A stretch of DNA of 64,000 nt, taken from NCBI RefSeq assembly GCF_000834655.1, contig NZ_JXQQ01000007.1, positions 1-64,000 on the forward strand, given 5' to 3'. The notes beneath the pieces were generated by a model that did not search any database, was not told where the DNA came from, and worked only from the letters and a program-made list of their open reading frames with translations. The position numbers and the translations under genes were made by a program. Positions 8,371 to 17,606 of the stretch are shown here, in pieces; position 1 is the stretch's first letter, and each line of letters begins with the position of its first letter. The stretch comes from Variovorax paradoxus (GTDB lineage: Bacteria > Pseudomonadota > Gammaproteobacteria > Burkholderiales > Burkholderiaceae_C).

Positions 8371-8694
8371 TCATCGCCTGACGGCCCGCCATTGCGCGCG
8401 CCGGCGGGCGGCGATCGCCGCCACCGCACCGCAGCCGACGAGGTTGACCAGCGAGATGGCCACGAACAGCGCATCGCGCACCACCAGCACCGCATAGACC
8501 GTCGCCGTCACGTTCGACAGCACCCAGGAACCCCAGGTCAGCAAAGAGACCGAGACGGCGCCGTCGGTGCAGCGCCAGACCACCACGATCTGTGGGATGT
8601 AGGTCAGCACGCGGACCGCGTTGGTCACCAGGTACAGCCAGCCGATCAGGGCCAGCAAGGGCCCGTCGGCGGTGGCAAAAGCGTGAAACTGCAT
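8371..8694 (-). CDS. SemiSWEET-like PQ-loop membrane protein
   Basis: The start chosen (ATG with GGAG about 12 bases upstream) gives 107 residues with three membrane segments. The first ends in TYIPQIVVVW, the PQ-loop signature, and is followed by TDGAVSVSLLTWGSWVLSN, which matches the T-x-S-S-x-W pattern of SemiSWEET first helices. SemiSWEETs are about 90-100 residues and work as dimers moving small sugars. A longer start 12 codons upstream is possible. The neighbours give no substrate hint. Confidence 0.65.
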   Translation of the reverse strand: MQFHAFATADGPLLALIGWLYLVTNAVRVLTYIPQIVVVWRCTDGAVSVSLLTWGSWVLSNVTATVYAVLVVRDALFVAISLVNLVGCGAVAAIAARRRAQWRAVRR

Positions 8695-8797
8695 CGACGG
8701 CGGCTCCGGGAGTGTTGCGCGTCTCCTCAACGCGTGCGCCGACTCTAGGCAATGCCTGGATTGCGGGGAATGCCGTGTCCACGCTACGCCGAACGGA

Positions 8798-10705
8798 CTA
8801 CGCCCTAAGCGCTGCGAACGGCACCTGCAGCTGCACGCGCGTGCCCGTGGCCGCGTGGATCACCTGGAGGGAGGCGCCGAGCTGGCGCGCGCGGGCATGC
8901 ATGTTGGCGATGCCGCGGCTGCTGGCGTCGGGCGGCGACTCGGGCGGCTGCCCGTCGTCGGCGATCTCGAGCTCGAGCAGCTCGTCGCGTTGGCGCAGCT
9001 GGACGCGCACGTGGCCGGCGCGCGCATGCTTGAGCACGTTGGTCAGCGCCTCCTGCGCAATGCGCAGGAGCTGCAGCGAAGCCTGGGGAGACAGCGCAGA
9101 AACGCTGTCCGGCACATCGATGGTCCATGACGGCTGGATATGGGCCTCCTCCAGTTGCGACTGCCATCGAAAAAGGAAGTTGCCCAGCGCCGTGCGGAAG
9201 TCGCCGGCATCGGGCGCCAGCGCATCGAGCGCGATGCGCATGTCGGCGATGCAGTCGCGCAGCACCTGGGCGATCTGCCGCTCGCTCATGTCGCCGCGCT
9301 CGACCCGCGACAGCGAGGTGAAAAGACGCGAGCCCAGCCCGTCGTGGATCTCGCGCATGATCGATTGGCGCTCCTGCGACGCGGCATGCTGGCGCTGCAA
9401 CTGCGCCATGTGCGCGAAGCTCTGCGCGAGATGCCGTTCGCGGTCCGCCACGCGGCTCTCCAGCGTGCGGTTGAGCTCCTCCAGCGAGTCCGTCGTGTGG
9501 ATGAAGCGGGCGGTCAGCAGGCTGCCCATGCACAGCAGGAGCAGGTTGGCCGCGTGGTGCAGCAGGAAGATCCGCTTGCCGACCCAGTGCGGCAGCAGGT
9601 GGGCCAGTGCGCCGTTGTCCCAGGCGATCAGGTAGTCATGGACGCCTGCGAGCACGGCGATCATCAGCGCCATCGGCATCAGCGCGGCTGCCAGCGTGCG
9701 CTGTCTCATCACGGTCCTGATCGACACCGCGAGGATCGCGAACCCGATGGGAATCAACCCCGCGCTCCACCACCGGTTGACCAGCGGCTCGCCCTGCGGC
9801 CCGGCAAGCAGCAGCCAGACCGGCCCGAGCAGCCAGTAGCCCAGCAGCAGGCGGCGCAGCCAGGGGCGGTCGATGCGCGCCAGTCGCAGCGAGAACAGCG
9901 CCAGCACCACCACGAAGCCGCCCGTGGCGCCGAGGTACACCGTGCGCCACAGATGCCAGTATTGCGCCGGCATGCGCTCGATCACGAAGGTCAGCGTGCG
10001 CACCCCCCAGAGCGCTGCGGCCAGGCCGAAGAGGCCGTACAGGACCTCGCTGCGGCGCCGCCACCAGATGCACAGCACGATCGCGGCCATCAGCAGGCAG
10101 ACCACCACCGTGATCTCGGGCAGCGTGCGCACCCAGAACAGCCGGCGATCGTGCACCGGCAGCAGTTCGGCAAACGGCGCCACCGAGACGATCGGGAAAC
10201 GCAGCGACACGGCCGAGGGCGCGGCGGCCGCGCGAACCGCGAGCACGTTGCCGCCCGCGCGAAGCAGATGGCGGGGCAACGGGATCAGATGGGGCCGCTC
10301 CCAACGGACGTGGACGGTGTCGCTGTCTTCCTCCACCTCCGCCACCCGCGTGCCGTTGAGCCAGACCTGGCCGCCTTCGTGGAGATAGGGCAGGTACACC
10401 GCCCAATTGCCGTCGCGCTCGCCGAGCGCGGGCGCGTCGAAGCCCGCGCGGTACCAGACGGCGCTGCCGCGCGGCAGGCGGGGCGCGAGCGCCACGTGCC
10501 CGGGCAGCGCGACCTCGGTCCAGGCGCTGTCGGCCGCCGGCGGACTCGTCTGGCTCGATGCCAGGGCCTGCATGCGTGTCAGCTCGAGCGCCAGTGCCGG
10601 CGGCCCCGGTGCCATCAGCAGGACCGCCACGAGCATCATGGCGAGCCGTGCCACCCAAGGGGCGGCGCATCGCCCGACAGCCCGTGCCCGCGCCCCAGCC
10701 TTCAC
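8798..10705 (-). CDS. Sensor histidine kinase, 7TM-DISM type with HisKA_3
   Basis: This membrane sensor pairs with the LuxR-type regulator upstream. The GTG start overlaps the regulator stop (GTGA), giving 635 residues with a hydrophobic signal region; an ATG 22 codons later is the alternative. Order of parts: periplasmic jelly-roll region with WYRAGFDAPALGER and GGQVWLNGTRVAE, about seven membrane helices, a short coiled coil, then a HisKA_3 H-box (MREIHDGLGSRLF, His454) and a HATPase with N-box EALTNVLKHARAG and GIANMHARARQLGA. This is the 7TMR-DISM architecture, often tuned to carbohydrate or small-ligand signals. No obvious target gene lies beside it. Confidence 0.85.
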   Translation of the reverse strand: MKAGARARAVGRCAAPWVARLAMMLVAVLLMAPGPPALALELTRMQALASSQTSPPAADSAWTEVALPGHVALAPRLPRGSAVWYRAGFDAPALGERDGNWAVYLPYLHEGGQVWLNGTRVAEVEEDSDTVHVRWERPHLIPLPRHLLRAGGNVLAVRAAAAPSAVSLRFPIVSVAPFAELLPVHDRRLFWVRTLPEITVVVCLLMAAIVLCIWWRRRSEVLYGLFGLAAALWGVRTLTFVIERMPAQYWHLWRTVYLGATGGFVVVLALFSLRLARIDRPWLRRLLLGYWLLGPVWLLLAGPQGEPLVNRWWSAGLIPIGFAILAVSIRTVMRQRTLAAALMPMALMIAVLAGVHDYLIAWDNGALAHLLPHWVGKRIFLLHHAANLLLLCMGSLLTARFIHTTDSLEELNRTLESRVADRERHLAQSFAHMAQLQRQHAASQERQSIMREIHDGLGSRLFTSLSRVERGDMSERQIAQVLRDCIADMRIALDALAPDAGDFRTALGNFLFRWQSQLEEAHIQPSWTIDVPDSVSALSPQASLQLLRIAQEALTNVLKHARAGHVRVQLRQRDELLELEIADDGQPPESPPDASSRGIANMHARARQLGASLQVIHAATGTRVQLQVPFAALRA

Positions 10706-11388
10706 AGCAGGCCCAGCTGGCTGGCTTCGTAGACCGCCTCGCTGCGCGAATGCACCGCCAGCTTGCGATAGATCTTCTTGACGTGAGAGACCACGGTGTG
10801 CGGCGAGATCTCCAGCAGCTCGCCGATCGAGTCGAAGGTCAGCCCCTTGGCGGTCAGGCGCAGCAGTTCGGTTTCGCGCGGCGTGAGCGGCGATGCCCGG
10901 GCATCCTGCGGCGGTTCGCAGGGGGCTTCCTGCGATGGCTCGGCTGCCGCCGGCTCGGGCCGTGCCACCAGCCGCAGCCGCGTGAGAATGCGCCGCGCGA
11001 TGCCGGGACTGATCGGCGCGCCGCCGGCCCGGATCTCGTGGATGCTGGCGGCAACGCGTTCGGGCGACGCGTCCTTCAGCAGGTAGCCGGTAGCGCCTGC
11101 CTCGATCGACTCGACCACATGGGCGTCGTCGCCGAACATCGTGACCACCAGCACGTCGCAGTTCGGATGGTGTGCGGCGGCATGGCGGATCACCTCCACG
11201 CCCTTGATGTCGGGCAGGCCCAGGTCCACCAGAAGCACGTCCGGCGCATGCAGGTCGAGCATCGCCTTGCCCTCCGCGCCGGTGGCAACCGCCGCAACGA
11301 CGCACAGCGCAGGGTCACGCAGCACCGCATCCGAGAACCGCCGCAGGAATTCGGGCTCGTCCTCGACGATCAGGACACGGGTGGTCAT
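10702..11388 (-). CDS. Response regulator, NarL/LuxR family
   Basis: The 228-residue protein starts at an ATG preceded by AAGGAG. The receiver domain (residues about 3-120) shows VLIVEDEPEF, the phosphoacceptor region VLLVDLGLPDIKG and the lysine in YLLKDAS. After an Ala/Glu/Pro linker, a LuxR-type helix-turn-helix follows (SPLTPRETELLRLTAKGLTF, then ISPHTVVSHVKKIYRKL). It would be phosphorylated by the adjacent sensor and act as a transcription factor. The two genes overlap by 4 bp. Target genes are not evident, though the SemiSWEET-like gene downstream is on the same strand. Confidence 0.9.
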   Translation of the reverse strand: MTTRVLIVEDEPEFLRRFSDAVLRDPALCVVAAVATGAEGKAMLDLHAPDVLLVDLGLPDIKGVEVIRHAAAHHPNCDVLVVTMFGDDAHVVESIEAGATGYLLKDASPERVAASIHEIRAGGAPISPGIARRILTRLRLVARPEPAAAEPSQEAPCEPPQDARASPLTPRETELLRLTAKGLTFDSIGELLEISPHTVVSHVKKIYRKLAVHSRSEAVYEASQLGLL

Positions 11389-11651
11389 CGCTACTCCTTG
11401 TGAGACCGGCTTTGGCAAGAATTCTCGCCCGGGCCCGCGCCGAAGTGCATGCCGCTTAAGCGCTATCGCCAAGCGTGCCAAGGGACGATAGGCGTGCGAC
11501 CCAGCGGCATCGGCGCGGCAGGCTGCTCCATGTGCCATCCGTGCAGCGTCGTCTAGCATCCAGCCAAGCAGACAGAAAATCCGAAAGCCGCACATGAGCA
11601 TCCAATCCATTCGCACCAACAGGCCTCTCCCTGCGCAGAAGGCAACCCGCC

Positions 11652-13061
11652 ATGCATGAAATCATCTGCCCCCACTGCAACAAGGCGTTCAAGATCGACG
11701 AAGCCGGCTACGCGGACATCCTCAAGCAGGTTCGCGACGGCGATTTCGAGAAGCAGTTGCACGAGCGGCTCGAACTGGCCGAGCGGGACAAGCGCAACGC
11801 CGTCGAACTCGCGCAGACCAGAGCCGCGGGCGAATTGCAGAAAGCCGCCGCAGCCAAGGATGGCGAGATCCAGGAACTCAAGGCCAGGCTCGAGGCCGGC
11901 GAGGTCGCACGCAGGCTCGCCGTGAGCGAGGCCTTGAGCGCCGTCGAGAAAGAGCGCGATGCGCTCGCCAATGAACTGGAGCAGGCCCGGCATGACAAGC
12001 GCGCAGCCACCGAGCTGGCCGAGGCAAGGCACGTGAGCGAACTGCAGAAGGGCGCCGCCGCGAAGGACGTGGAGATCCAGGGCCTGAAGGCCAAGCTCGA
12101 CGCCATCGAAGTGGCGCAGAAGCTCGCGATCACCGAGGCGGTCAGCGCGGTCGAGAAAGAACGCGACCAGTTGCAGAGCGGCCTCGAACGGGCGGAGCTC
12201 GAAAAGCAGCTTGCAGAGAAATCGCTCAAGGACAAATACGAGACGCAGATCAAGGACCGCGACGACGCCATTGAGCGCCTGCGGGACATGAAGGCCCGCC
12301 TGTCCACCAAGATGGTCGGCGAGACCCTCGAGCAGCATTGCGAGACCGAGTTCAACCGCATCCGGTCGATGGCGTTTCCCCGTGCCTACTTCGAGAAGGA
12401 CAACGACGCGCGCACCGGCAGCAAGGGCGACTACATCTTTCGCGACGCGGACGAGGCCGGCACCGAGATCGTCTCGATCATGTTCGAGATGAAGAACGAG
12501 AGCGATCGCACCGCCACGAAGAACAGGAACGAAGACTTCCTCAAGGAGCTCGACAAGGACCGCGCGGAGAAGGGCTGCGAGTACGCCGTGCTGGTGTCGC
12601 TGCTGGAGCCCGAGAACGAGCTCTACAACAGCGGCATCGTCGACGTGTTCCACCGCTATCCGAAGATGTACGTCGTGCGGCCGCAGTTCTTTCTGCCCAT
12701 CATCACGCTGCTGCGCAATGCGGCGATGAACTCGCTCAAGTACAAGTCGGAGCTTGCGCTGGTGAAGGCGCAGAACATCGACATCACGAAGTTCGAGACC
12801 GAGCTGGAGACCTTCAAGGCCGCGTTCGCAAGGAACTACGACCTCGCTTCGGGGCACTTCCAGAAGGCCATCGCGGAGATCGACAAATCGATCGACCACC
12901 TGCAGAAGACGAAGGAGGCGCTGCTGGGCACCGACCGGAACCTGCGGCTTGCCAACGACAAGGCGCAGGACGTGACGATCAAGAAGCTGACGCGCGGCAA
13001 CCCGACGATGGCCGCCAAGTTCGTCGAGCTGAAGAACCAGGGGCTTTTCGATCCGGAATGA
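11652..13061 (+). CDS. DUF2130 coiled-coil protein with duplicated segment
   Basis: The 469-residue protein begins with a CPHC knuckle ([13 protein letters not shown]), runs through a long charged coiled coil to about residue 200, and ends in the DUF2130 domain with [15 protein letters not shown], the KGDYIFRD segment and [11 protein letters not shown]2130 is distantly nuclease-like (the D-x-n-E-x-K type pattern is suggestive), but function is unproven. Residues 46-114 and 115-183 form a tandem repeat of 69 residues ([12 protein letters not shown] against [12 protein letters not shown]). It is monocistronic, divergent from the two-component pair. Confidence 0.8.
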   Translation: MHEIICPHCNKAFKIDEAGYADILKQVRDGDFEKQLHERLELAERDKRNAVELAQTRAAGELQKAAAAKDGEIQELKARLEAGEVARRLAVSEALSAVEKERDALANELEQARHDKRAATELAEARHVSELQKGAAAKDVEIQGLKAKLDAIEVAQKLAITEAVSAVEKERDQLQSGLERAELEKQLAEKSLKDKYETQIKDRDDAIERLRDMKARLSTKMVGETLEQHCETEFNRIRSMAFPRAYFEKDNDARTGSKGDYIFRDADEAGTEIVSIMFEMKNESDRTATKNRNEDFLKELDKDRAEKGCEYAVLVSLLEPENELYNSGIVDVFHRYPKMYVVRPQFFLPIITLLRNAAMNSLKYKSELALVKAQNIDITKFETELETFKAAFARNYDLASGHFQKAIAEIDKSIDHLQKTKEALLGTDRNLRLANDKAQDVTIKKLTRGNPTMAAKFVELKNQGLFDPE

Positions 13062-13129
13062 GGCGGCGTGCGAGGAGCGGGGCCGGTGCGGTGCCACCGC
13101 GCGCCGCAGCCTGACGCACCGAGGCGCCG

Positions 13130-13489
13130 CTAGGCCCGAAACCAGATCTTGAACGACACATACAGCGCGTAGGCCAGGCCGAGCACCATCCACGCGAGGA
13201 AGAAGATGTTGGCCCAGTAATCGCCGGCATTCGCGGCCAGGGTGTAGACCTGCATCTTGCAACCACCCTTGCCGACGCATGGCACCTCGCCTCGAACCAG
13301 CGCGCGCAACAGGGCAAACAAGAGGTAGGAGCCCACGACGGCGGATATGAGGAATCCGACCGGCCCCACGAATCCTTCGGTGCGCTCGCCGTTCTCGTCG
13401 TAGTAGCCCTTGCGCAGCAGGTTCTGCCCGAACTTGTACCAGGCGAATCCAAGCAGAAGCATCAGCGTGTAGTAAAGGGCGGAGCGCAT
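13130..13489 (-). CDS. Small membrane protein of unknown function
   Basis: I do not recognise this 119-residue protein. It has three likely membrane segments (residues about 4-18, 44-64 and 92-115), a soluble loop with KGYYDENGERTEGF and a pair of cysteines in VPCVGKGGCKMQ that could form a disulfide. Codon use matches the surrounding genome, and its ATG and frame are well defined. It is divergent from the DTW-domain gene, with about 190 bp between the two starts. Confidence 0.7.
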   Translation of the reverse strand: MRSALYYTLMLLLGFAWYKFGQNLLRKGYYDENGERTEGFVGPVGFLISAVVGSYLLFALLRALVRGEVPCVGKGGCKMQVYTLAANAGDYWANIFFLAWMVLGLAYALYVSFKIWFRA

Positions 13490-13675
13490 GTCGTCGGGTC
13501 GTCGTGATGTGAAGGGGTGGCGCGGAGGGTAGGGGCGTTCCGGTCGAGCCTGAAGCCGTCGCCGGGGCCTGAAACACAAAAACGGCAAGAGCCTAACGCA
13601 AGATGCTCGCGGGGTAGCTCTGAGCAGTGTTCGAACCGGCTTCCGGGGCTTCGATCGCACGGCGAGAATCGTTGC

Positions 13676-14437
13676 ATGCCTCACGCCGTTTCCCTGCTTC
13701 GCGCCGCGCGTCTCGCGCGAAGCGCCAAGCCCTTTCTTGCCCGCGGCGGTTTCAAGCGCGAGCGCTGTGCGGGCTGCCGCCTGTTGCCCAGCCATTGCAT
13801 GTGCGCCTTGCGCCCGTCGGTGGCCACGCGCGCGGGCGTGTGCCTGCTCATGGCCGACATCGAGCCGCTCAAGCCGACCAACACGGGCTGGCTCATCGCC
13901 GACGTGGTGGCCGATACCTTCGCCTTCGGCTGGGCGCGCACCGAAACCGATCCCGCGCTGCTTGCGCTGTTGAGCGATCCGCAATGGGAGCCCTATGTGG
14001 TGTTTCCGGGCCAGTACGCGGCGCCCGAACGCGTGGTGCGCACCGTGCCTTCGCCGCTCGAATCGGCCGATGGTGCGCTTGCCAGGCGCCCGCTCTTCAT
14101 CCTGCTGGACGGAACCTGGGGCGAGGCGCGCAAGATGTTCAGCCGGAGCCCCTACCTCGACGCGCTGCCCGTACTGAGCTTGGCACCTGAACAGATCTCG
14201 CAGTACAAGCTGCGCCGCTCCGGCCGCGACGACCACTTCTGCACCAGCGAGGTGGCCGCGCTGTGCATGAGCCTGGCGGGCGAGCATGCCGCCGAGCAAA
14301 CGCTGGAGGCCTATCTCGCGGTGTTCACGCACCACTACCTGCGTGCGAAGAGCCAGCAGCCCGTCGTGTGGGACGGCGATGCGCACCGGCGTCTGCGCGA
14401 GGTGCAGGCCGGTGCTACGGCTCCTGCCGCCCCATGA
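13676..14437 (+). CDS. DTW-domain tRNA-uridine aminocarboxypropyltransferase
   Basis: The 253-residue protein carries the D-x-T-W signature DGTWGEARKMF at residues 145-155, and the family Cys cluster C31, C34, C41, C43 that likely binds zinc. DTW-domain enzymes (E. coli TapT, formerly YfiP) transfer the 3-amino-3-carboxypropyl group of S-adenosylmethionine to uridine in the tRNA variable loop (acp3U47). The length is close to TapT. The ATG with the basic RAARLARSAK N terminus is chosen because upstream codons lack family similarity. Its last 23 bp overlap the end of the convergent esterase gene. Confidence 0.88.
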   Translation: MPHAVSLLRAARLARSAKPFLARGGFKRERCAGCRLLPSHCMCALRPSVATRAGVCLLMADIEPLKPTNTGWLIADVVADTFAFGWARTETDPALLALLSDPQWEPYVVFPGQYAAPERVVRTVPSPLESADGALARRPLFILLDGTWGEARKMFSRSPYLDALPVLSLAPEQISQYKLRRSGRDDHFCTSEVAALCMSLAGEHAAEQTLEAYLAVFTHHYLRAKSQQPVVWDGDAHRRLREVQAGATAPAAP

Positions 14438-15122
14438 AGAACTCGACCGCGCGCGCCACCACCCACGGCACGATGACGTGGTCGCCATCGAAGGGCTGCA
14501 GCGTCAGGTCGTAGCCGCCCTCCAGCAGCCGCCGTGCATGCGGGTGCGCGCTGGTCTCGATGGGCAACTGGCTGTCCGAGCGCCCGTGCGCGAGAAACAC
14601 GCGCGGCTTGCCCGCCTGCGTGAATGCGTTCATGAAGCCGGCCGACAACCCGATCACATGGCTGGCCACGTCGCCGTTGGTCACGCCGAGCGACAGGGCG
14701 TAGCTGCCCCCGTCGGAGAAGCCGGCGAACGCGAGGTGCGCAGCGTCGATGCGGAAATGCGCCGCCACCCGCGACAGCGCGCCGTCGAGCCGCTCCAGGT
14801 CGGGCCCGTGCCCGCCGACCACGATGTCCCACGTCGGGTACATCGACTGCGGCGCCAGCAGCAGAAAGCGCCGCGCCCGCGCATGCGCCACCAGGTGCGG
14901 CAGCACCCGGTTGGCTTCGCCGCCCGCGCCGTGGAACATCACCATCAAGGGCAGCGGAGCATCGGCAGGCAAGCCCTCGGGCACCACCAGCACCGCTTCG
15001 CGCCCTTCGGCGAACGAGAGGCCATGGCGCCCCGGCGGCAGTGGGGGAGAAACAGGCAGGGCGCCCGGCCGGAAGACGAGGCGGCCGGTGAGCGCGCCGC
15101 CGAGCAGGCTGGCGTCGATCAT
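14415..15122 (-). CDS. Alpha/beta hydrolase, phospholipase/carboxylesterase type
   Basis: The 235-residue protein has the catalytic set of a small esterase: LMVMFHGAGGEANRV (oxyanion region), nucleophile elbow GFSDGG (Ser136), an acid in HGRSDSQLP (Asp183) and His215 in FDGDH. It resembles the polyhydroxybutyrate-depolymerase or phospholipase/carboxylesterase group without a signal peptide, so it is cytoplasmic. Its ATG overlaps the stop of the AAA ATPase gene (ATGA), so the two are co-translated and may act together. The substrate is not known. Confidence 0.82.
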   Translation of the reverse strand: MIDASLLGGALTGRLVFRPGALPVSPPLPPGRHGLSFAEGREAVLVVPEGLPADAPLPLMVMFHGAGGEANRVLPHLVAHARARRFLLLAPQSMYPTWDIVVGGHGPDLERLDGALSRVAAHFRIDAAHLAFAGFSDGGSYALSLGVTNGDVASHVIGLSAGFMNAFTQAGKPRVFLAHGRSDSQLPIETSAHPHARRLLEGGYDLTLQPFDGDHVIVPWVVARAVEFFMGRQEP

Positions 15123-16780
15123 TCGGTTGCCTTCGCTGGTGACGACGCGCACGCGATGCCGCGAAACACCGCGCACTGCGCGAACGACTGGGTCGACAGC
15201 GGCAGCTCCTTGCGGCGGCAGTACTTGCTGGTGAGCTTGAGCAGCTCCTTGATGTCGCGGCCGCTCGCGCCGGCGTAGTCCACCACCAGCCGGTCGATCA
15301 CCGCGCCCGGCAGTTCGACGCCCAGCTGCGCCGACAGCGTGGACCACAGCCTGCGCGCATCGTCGGCGCCCGGCGGCTGGTAGTCGATGACCGCGATGCA
15401 GCGCGAGAGGATGGCCTCGTCGATGTCGCCCACGCGGTTGGTCGTCATGAAGAGCAGGCCGCTGAAGTATTCGAGCGTGCGCAGAAACTCCGCCACGATG
15501 GCGTTGTGCTGCAGGTCGTTGTCGCGCCGGCGGATGTACACGTCGGCTTCGTCGAGCAGCAGCACGCAGTCCCACCGCGCGGCGCGCTGCAGGATCTTCG
15601 TGAGGCTCGCCTCCACCGAATTGGCCGTGACGCCCAGCTGCCCCGAATGCACGCGGTACAGCGGCTTGCCGACCACCTCCGCGTACACCTCGGCGGTGAG
15701 CGTCTTGCCCAGGCCCGGCGCGCCCTTGCACAGGATGGTGGTGCCGCCCGACTTGCCGGGCACCACGTCTTCCACCAGGAAGCAGCGGTCGGCCGTGAGG
15801 ATGTCGATCAGGTCGCGGTGCGCCTGCGGCAGCACCAGCCGCTCGCGCAGGTCGGGCTGGTACCTGTAGTCCTGCACGTGCTGGGCATGGACCCAGACGT
15901 TGCGGTGCCAGTCCAGGTGGAACAGGTGCAGGTAGCAGTGCTGCGGAATGCGGTCGAAGCCGGTGGAGATGCCGCTCTCGCGCCAGTAGTGCGGATCGGC
16001 GGCCAGGTCGAAGCGGCGCTGCAGCAGCTCTTCGTCGTTCACGCAGCGTGCCACTGCGCCCTCGGGCAGGCGGTGGTAAGCCATGCTCGCGCGCGCGCCT
16101 TCGCCGGCCGTCCATGCGCTGCCGCCGATGGTGAGCTGCGCGCCGAACTGCGGCTGCAGCCGCGAGAAGGCGGCCACCTGCTTCTCGTACTCGCGCTTGA
16201 ACTCGGGGCATTCCTTGTGAAAGCCGTGGTCGGCGAAGAGCCCGGCCAGCGTGCGGCCCGGCAGGTCTTCGGCATGGAAGCTCAGGCCCCAGGTCATGCC
16301 CGCGAAACGCAGGCGCGGCTCCGAAGGCGGCTCGCGGTTGGCCGCCTGCAGCGTGTTGGCCAGCAGACCCACGAGCACGTAAGACTCGCCATCCGTGGGC
16401 TTTACCAGGCGCACCGTGTGCACCAGCCAGGGCAGCAGCACGCCGTCCTTGCCGCGCTGGTAGAGCCAGCCGTCGATCAGGTCGCGCTGCAGCCACTCGA
16501 TCAATGCCGGCACCATCAATTCGAGGCTGGCGATGGGCCGCGCCTGCGGCTCGCCGTTGAGGTTGTCCAGCGCGAGCAGCTGGAACACCAGGTCGCGTGC
16601 GCCGGTGCCCATGCCCAGCTGGAACAGCAGGTTGAGCGCGTGACCGTCGAAGTGCCGGCTGGAGACGATGCGCACACCGCTGCCGGCGCCCGGCCCGCCC
16701 AGCTGAAGGCCAAGCGGCGACTGCGCGCCGACCTCGCCCTGCAATGCGGCGGCCAGCATCTCCGGTATCTCGAGTTCCAC
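15119..16780 (-). CDS. AAA family ATPase with large N-terminal domain
   Basis: The 553-residue protein starts at GTG with a GAGGAG site 6 bases upstream. Residues 1-330 are an uncharacterised domain without membrane segments. The C-terminal AAA module has Walker A GAPGLGKT (353-360), Walker B VLLLDEAD (406-413), the sensor region LLFMTTNR and an arginine in EAILSRC fitting the arginine finger, followed by a C-terminal helical lid (SGRDIKELLKLTSKYC). This is the classical AAA remodelling type (CDC48/FtsH/Bcs1-like), so it probably works as a hexamer on a protein substrate. It is coupled to the downstream esterase gene by a 4 bp overlap. Confidence 0.85.
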   Translation of the reverse strand: MELEIPEMLAAALQGEVGAQSPLGLQLGGPGAGSGVRIVSSRHFDGHALNLLFQLGMGTGARDLVFQLLALDNLNGEPQARPIASLELMVPALIEWLQRDLIDGWLYQRGKDGVLLPWLVHTVRLVKPTDGESYVLVGLLANTLQAANREPPSEPRLRFAGMTWGLSFHAEDLPGRTLAGLFADHGFHKECPEFKREYEKQVAAFSRLQPQFGAQLTIGGSAWTAGEGARASMAYHRLPEGAVARCVNDEELLQRRFDLAADPHYWRESGISTGFDRIPQHCYLHLFHLDWHRNVWVHAQHVQDYRYQPDLRERLVLPQAHRDLIDILTADRCFLVEDVVPGKSGGTTILCKGAPGLGKTLTAEVYAEVVGKPLYRVHSGQLGVTANSVEASLTKILQRAARWDCVLLLDEADVYIRRRDNDLQHNAIVAEFLRTLEYFSGLLFMTTNRVGDIDEAILSRCIAVIDYQPPGADDARRLWSTLSAQLGVELPGAVIDRLVVDYAGASGRDIKELLKLTSKYCRRKELPLSTQSFAQCAVFRGIACASSPAKATE

Positions 16781-16895
16781 GGTGTCTCCTCGTGTTGCCT
16801 TCGATGCTAGCCACGGAGGAGGGGAGTGGCGCTTGACCTGGGTCAAGCTTGCGGAAGAACCGCGGCAACCGAAGGCCCTGGAGCGATGCCTCCGC

Positions 16896-17579
16896 TCAGG
16901 CCCGCGCCACCCAGCCTCTGAACGCCATCCCCGCATAGAACAGGCGCACGTTCGCAAAGCCTGCTTCTTCCAGCAGTTGTTCTTCCCGCTCCGGGCCGAG
17001 CAGCGGCAGCGTCGAGCCGATCGCGGTTGCCGCCTTGCGCGCGTTCTCCGCATCGACACCTGAAGCCACCGCGAAGGCGACGTAGCGCGAGAGCCACACC
17101 TCGCGTTCCTCCGGCCCCTGGGGAAAACTCAGATGCGCCATGACGAACGGCGCGCCGGGTTTGAGGCGGCGATGGATGTCCATCAACGTCGACTTTCTTT
17201 CTTCGACGGGCACGAAGTGCATCGTCAAGAGGCAGGTCGCGGCATCGAACGGGCCGGTGGGTGCGGTGTCGGTGTAGCCGTGGTGCAGCTGGACGCGATC
17301 GGCCAGCGCACCGAGCGCCGCGGCCGCCAGGTCGAGCATGGGTTGCGACGGATCGACGCCGACGAAGCGCCATTGCGAATTCGCCTCTGCGAGCGCCTTC
17401 AACTCCATGCCGCCGCCGGCGCCGATGACCAGCACGTTCGCCGATTCGGGCGCGTGCTCCGCAACGAGCAGTGCGGCCATGGTCTGCAGGTCGTGCAGGC
17501 CGGGGACGAGGCGGGCGGTTTTATCGGCGTAGTCGGCCAGGGCCGAGGCGTTGCTGAAAACGGTGTTGGTATCGGGCAT
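16896..17579 (-). CDS. Class I SAM-dependent methyltransferase
   Basis: The 227-residue protein has motif I NVLVIGAGGGMELKAL (residues about 48-63), an acidic end of strand 2 in WRFVGVDPSQPML, and motif III-like LKPGAPFVMAHLSF, all marking a Rossmann-fold methyltransferase of the Methyltransf_11/25 type. The substrate cannot be read from sequence. It lies 27 bp after the orphan response regulator on the same strand, so it may be the last gene of a four-gene transcript. Confidence 0.87.
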   Translation of the reverse strand: MPDTNTVFSNASALADYADKTARLVPGLHDLQTMAALLVAEHAPESANVLVIGAGGGMELKALAEANSQWRFVGVDPSQPMLDLAAAALGALADRVQLHHGYTDTAPTGPFDAATCLLTMHFVPVEERKSTLMDIHRRLKPGAPFVMAHLSFPQGPEEREVWLSRYVAFAVASGVDAENARKAATAIGSTLPLLGPEREEQLLEEAGFANVRLFYAGMAFRGWVARA

Positions 17580-17606
17580 GCGAAGCAGTTTAGGGGCCGC
17601 TCGGCG

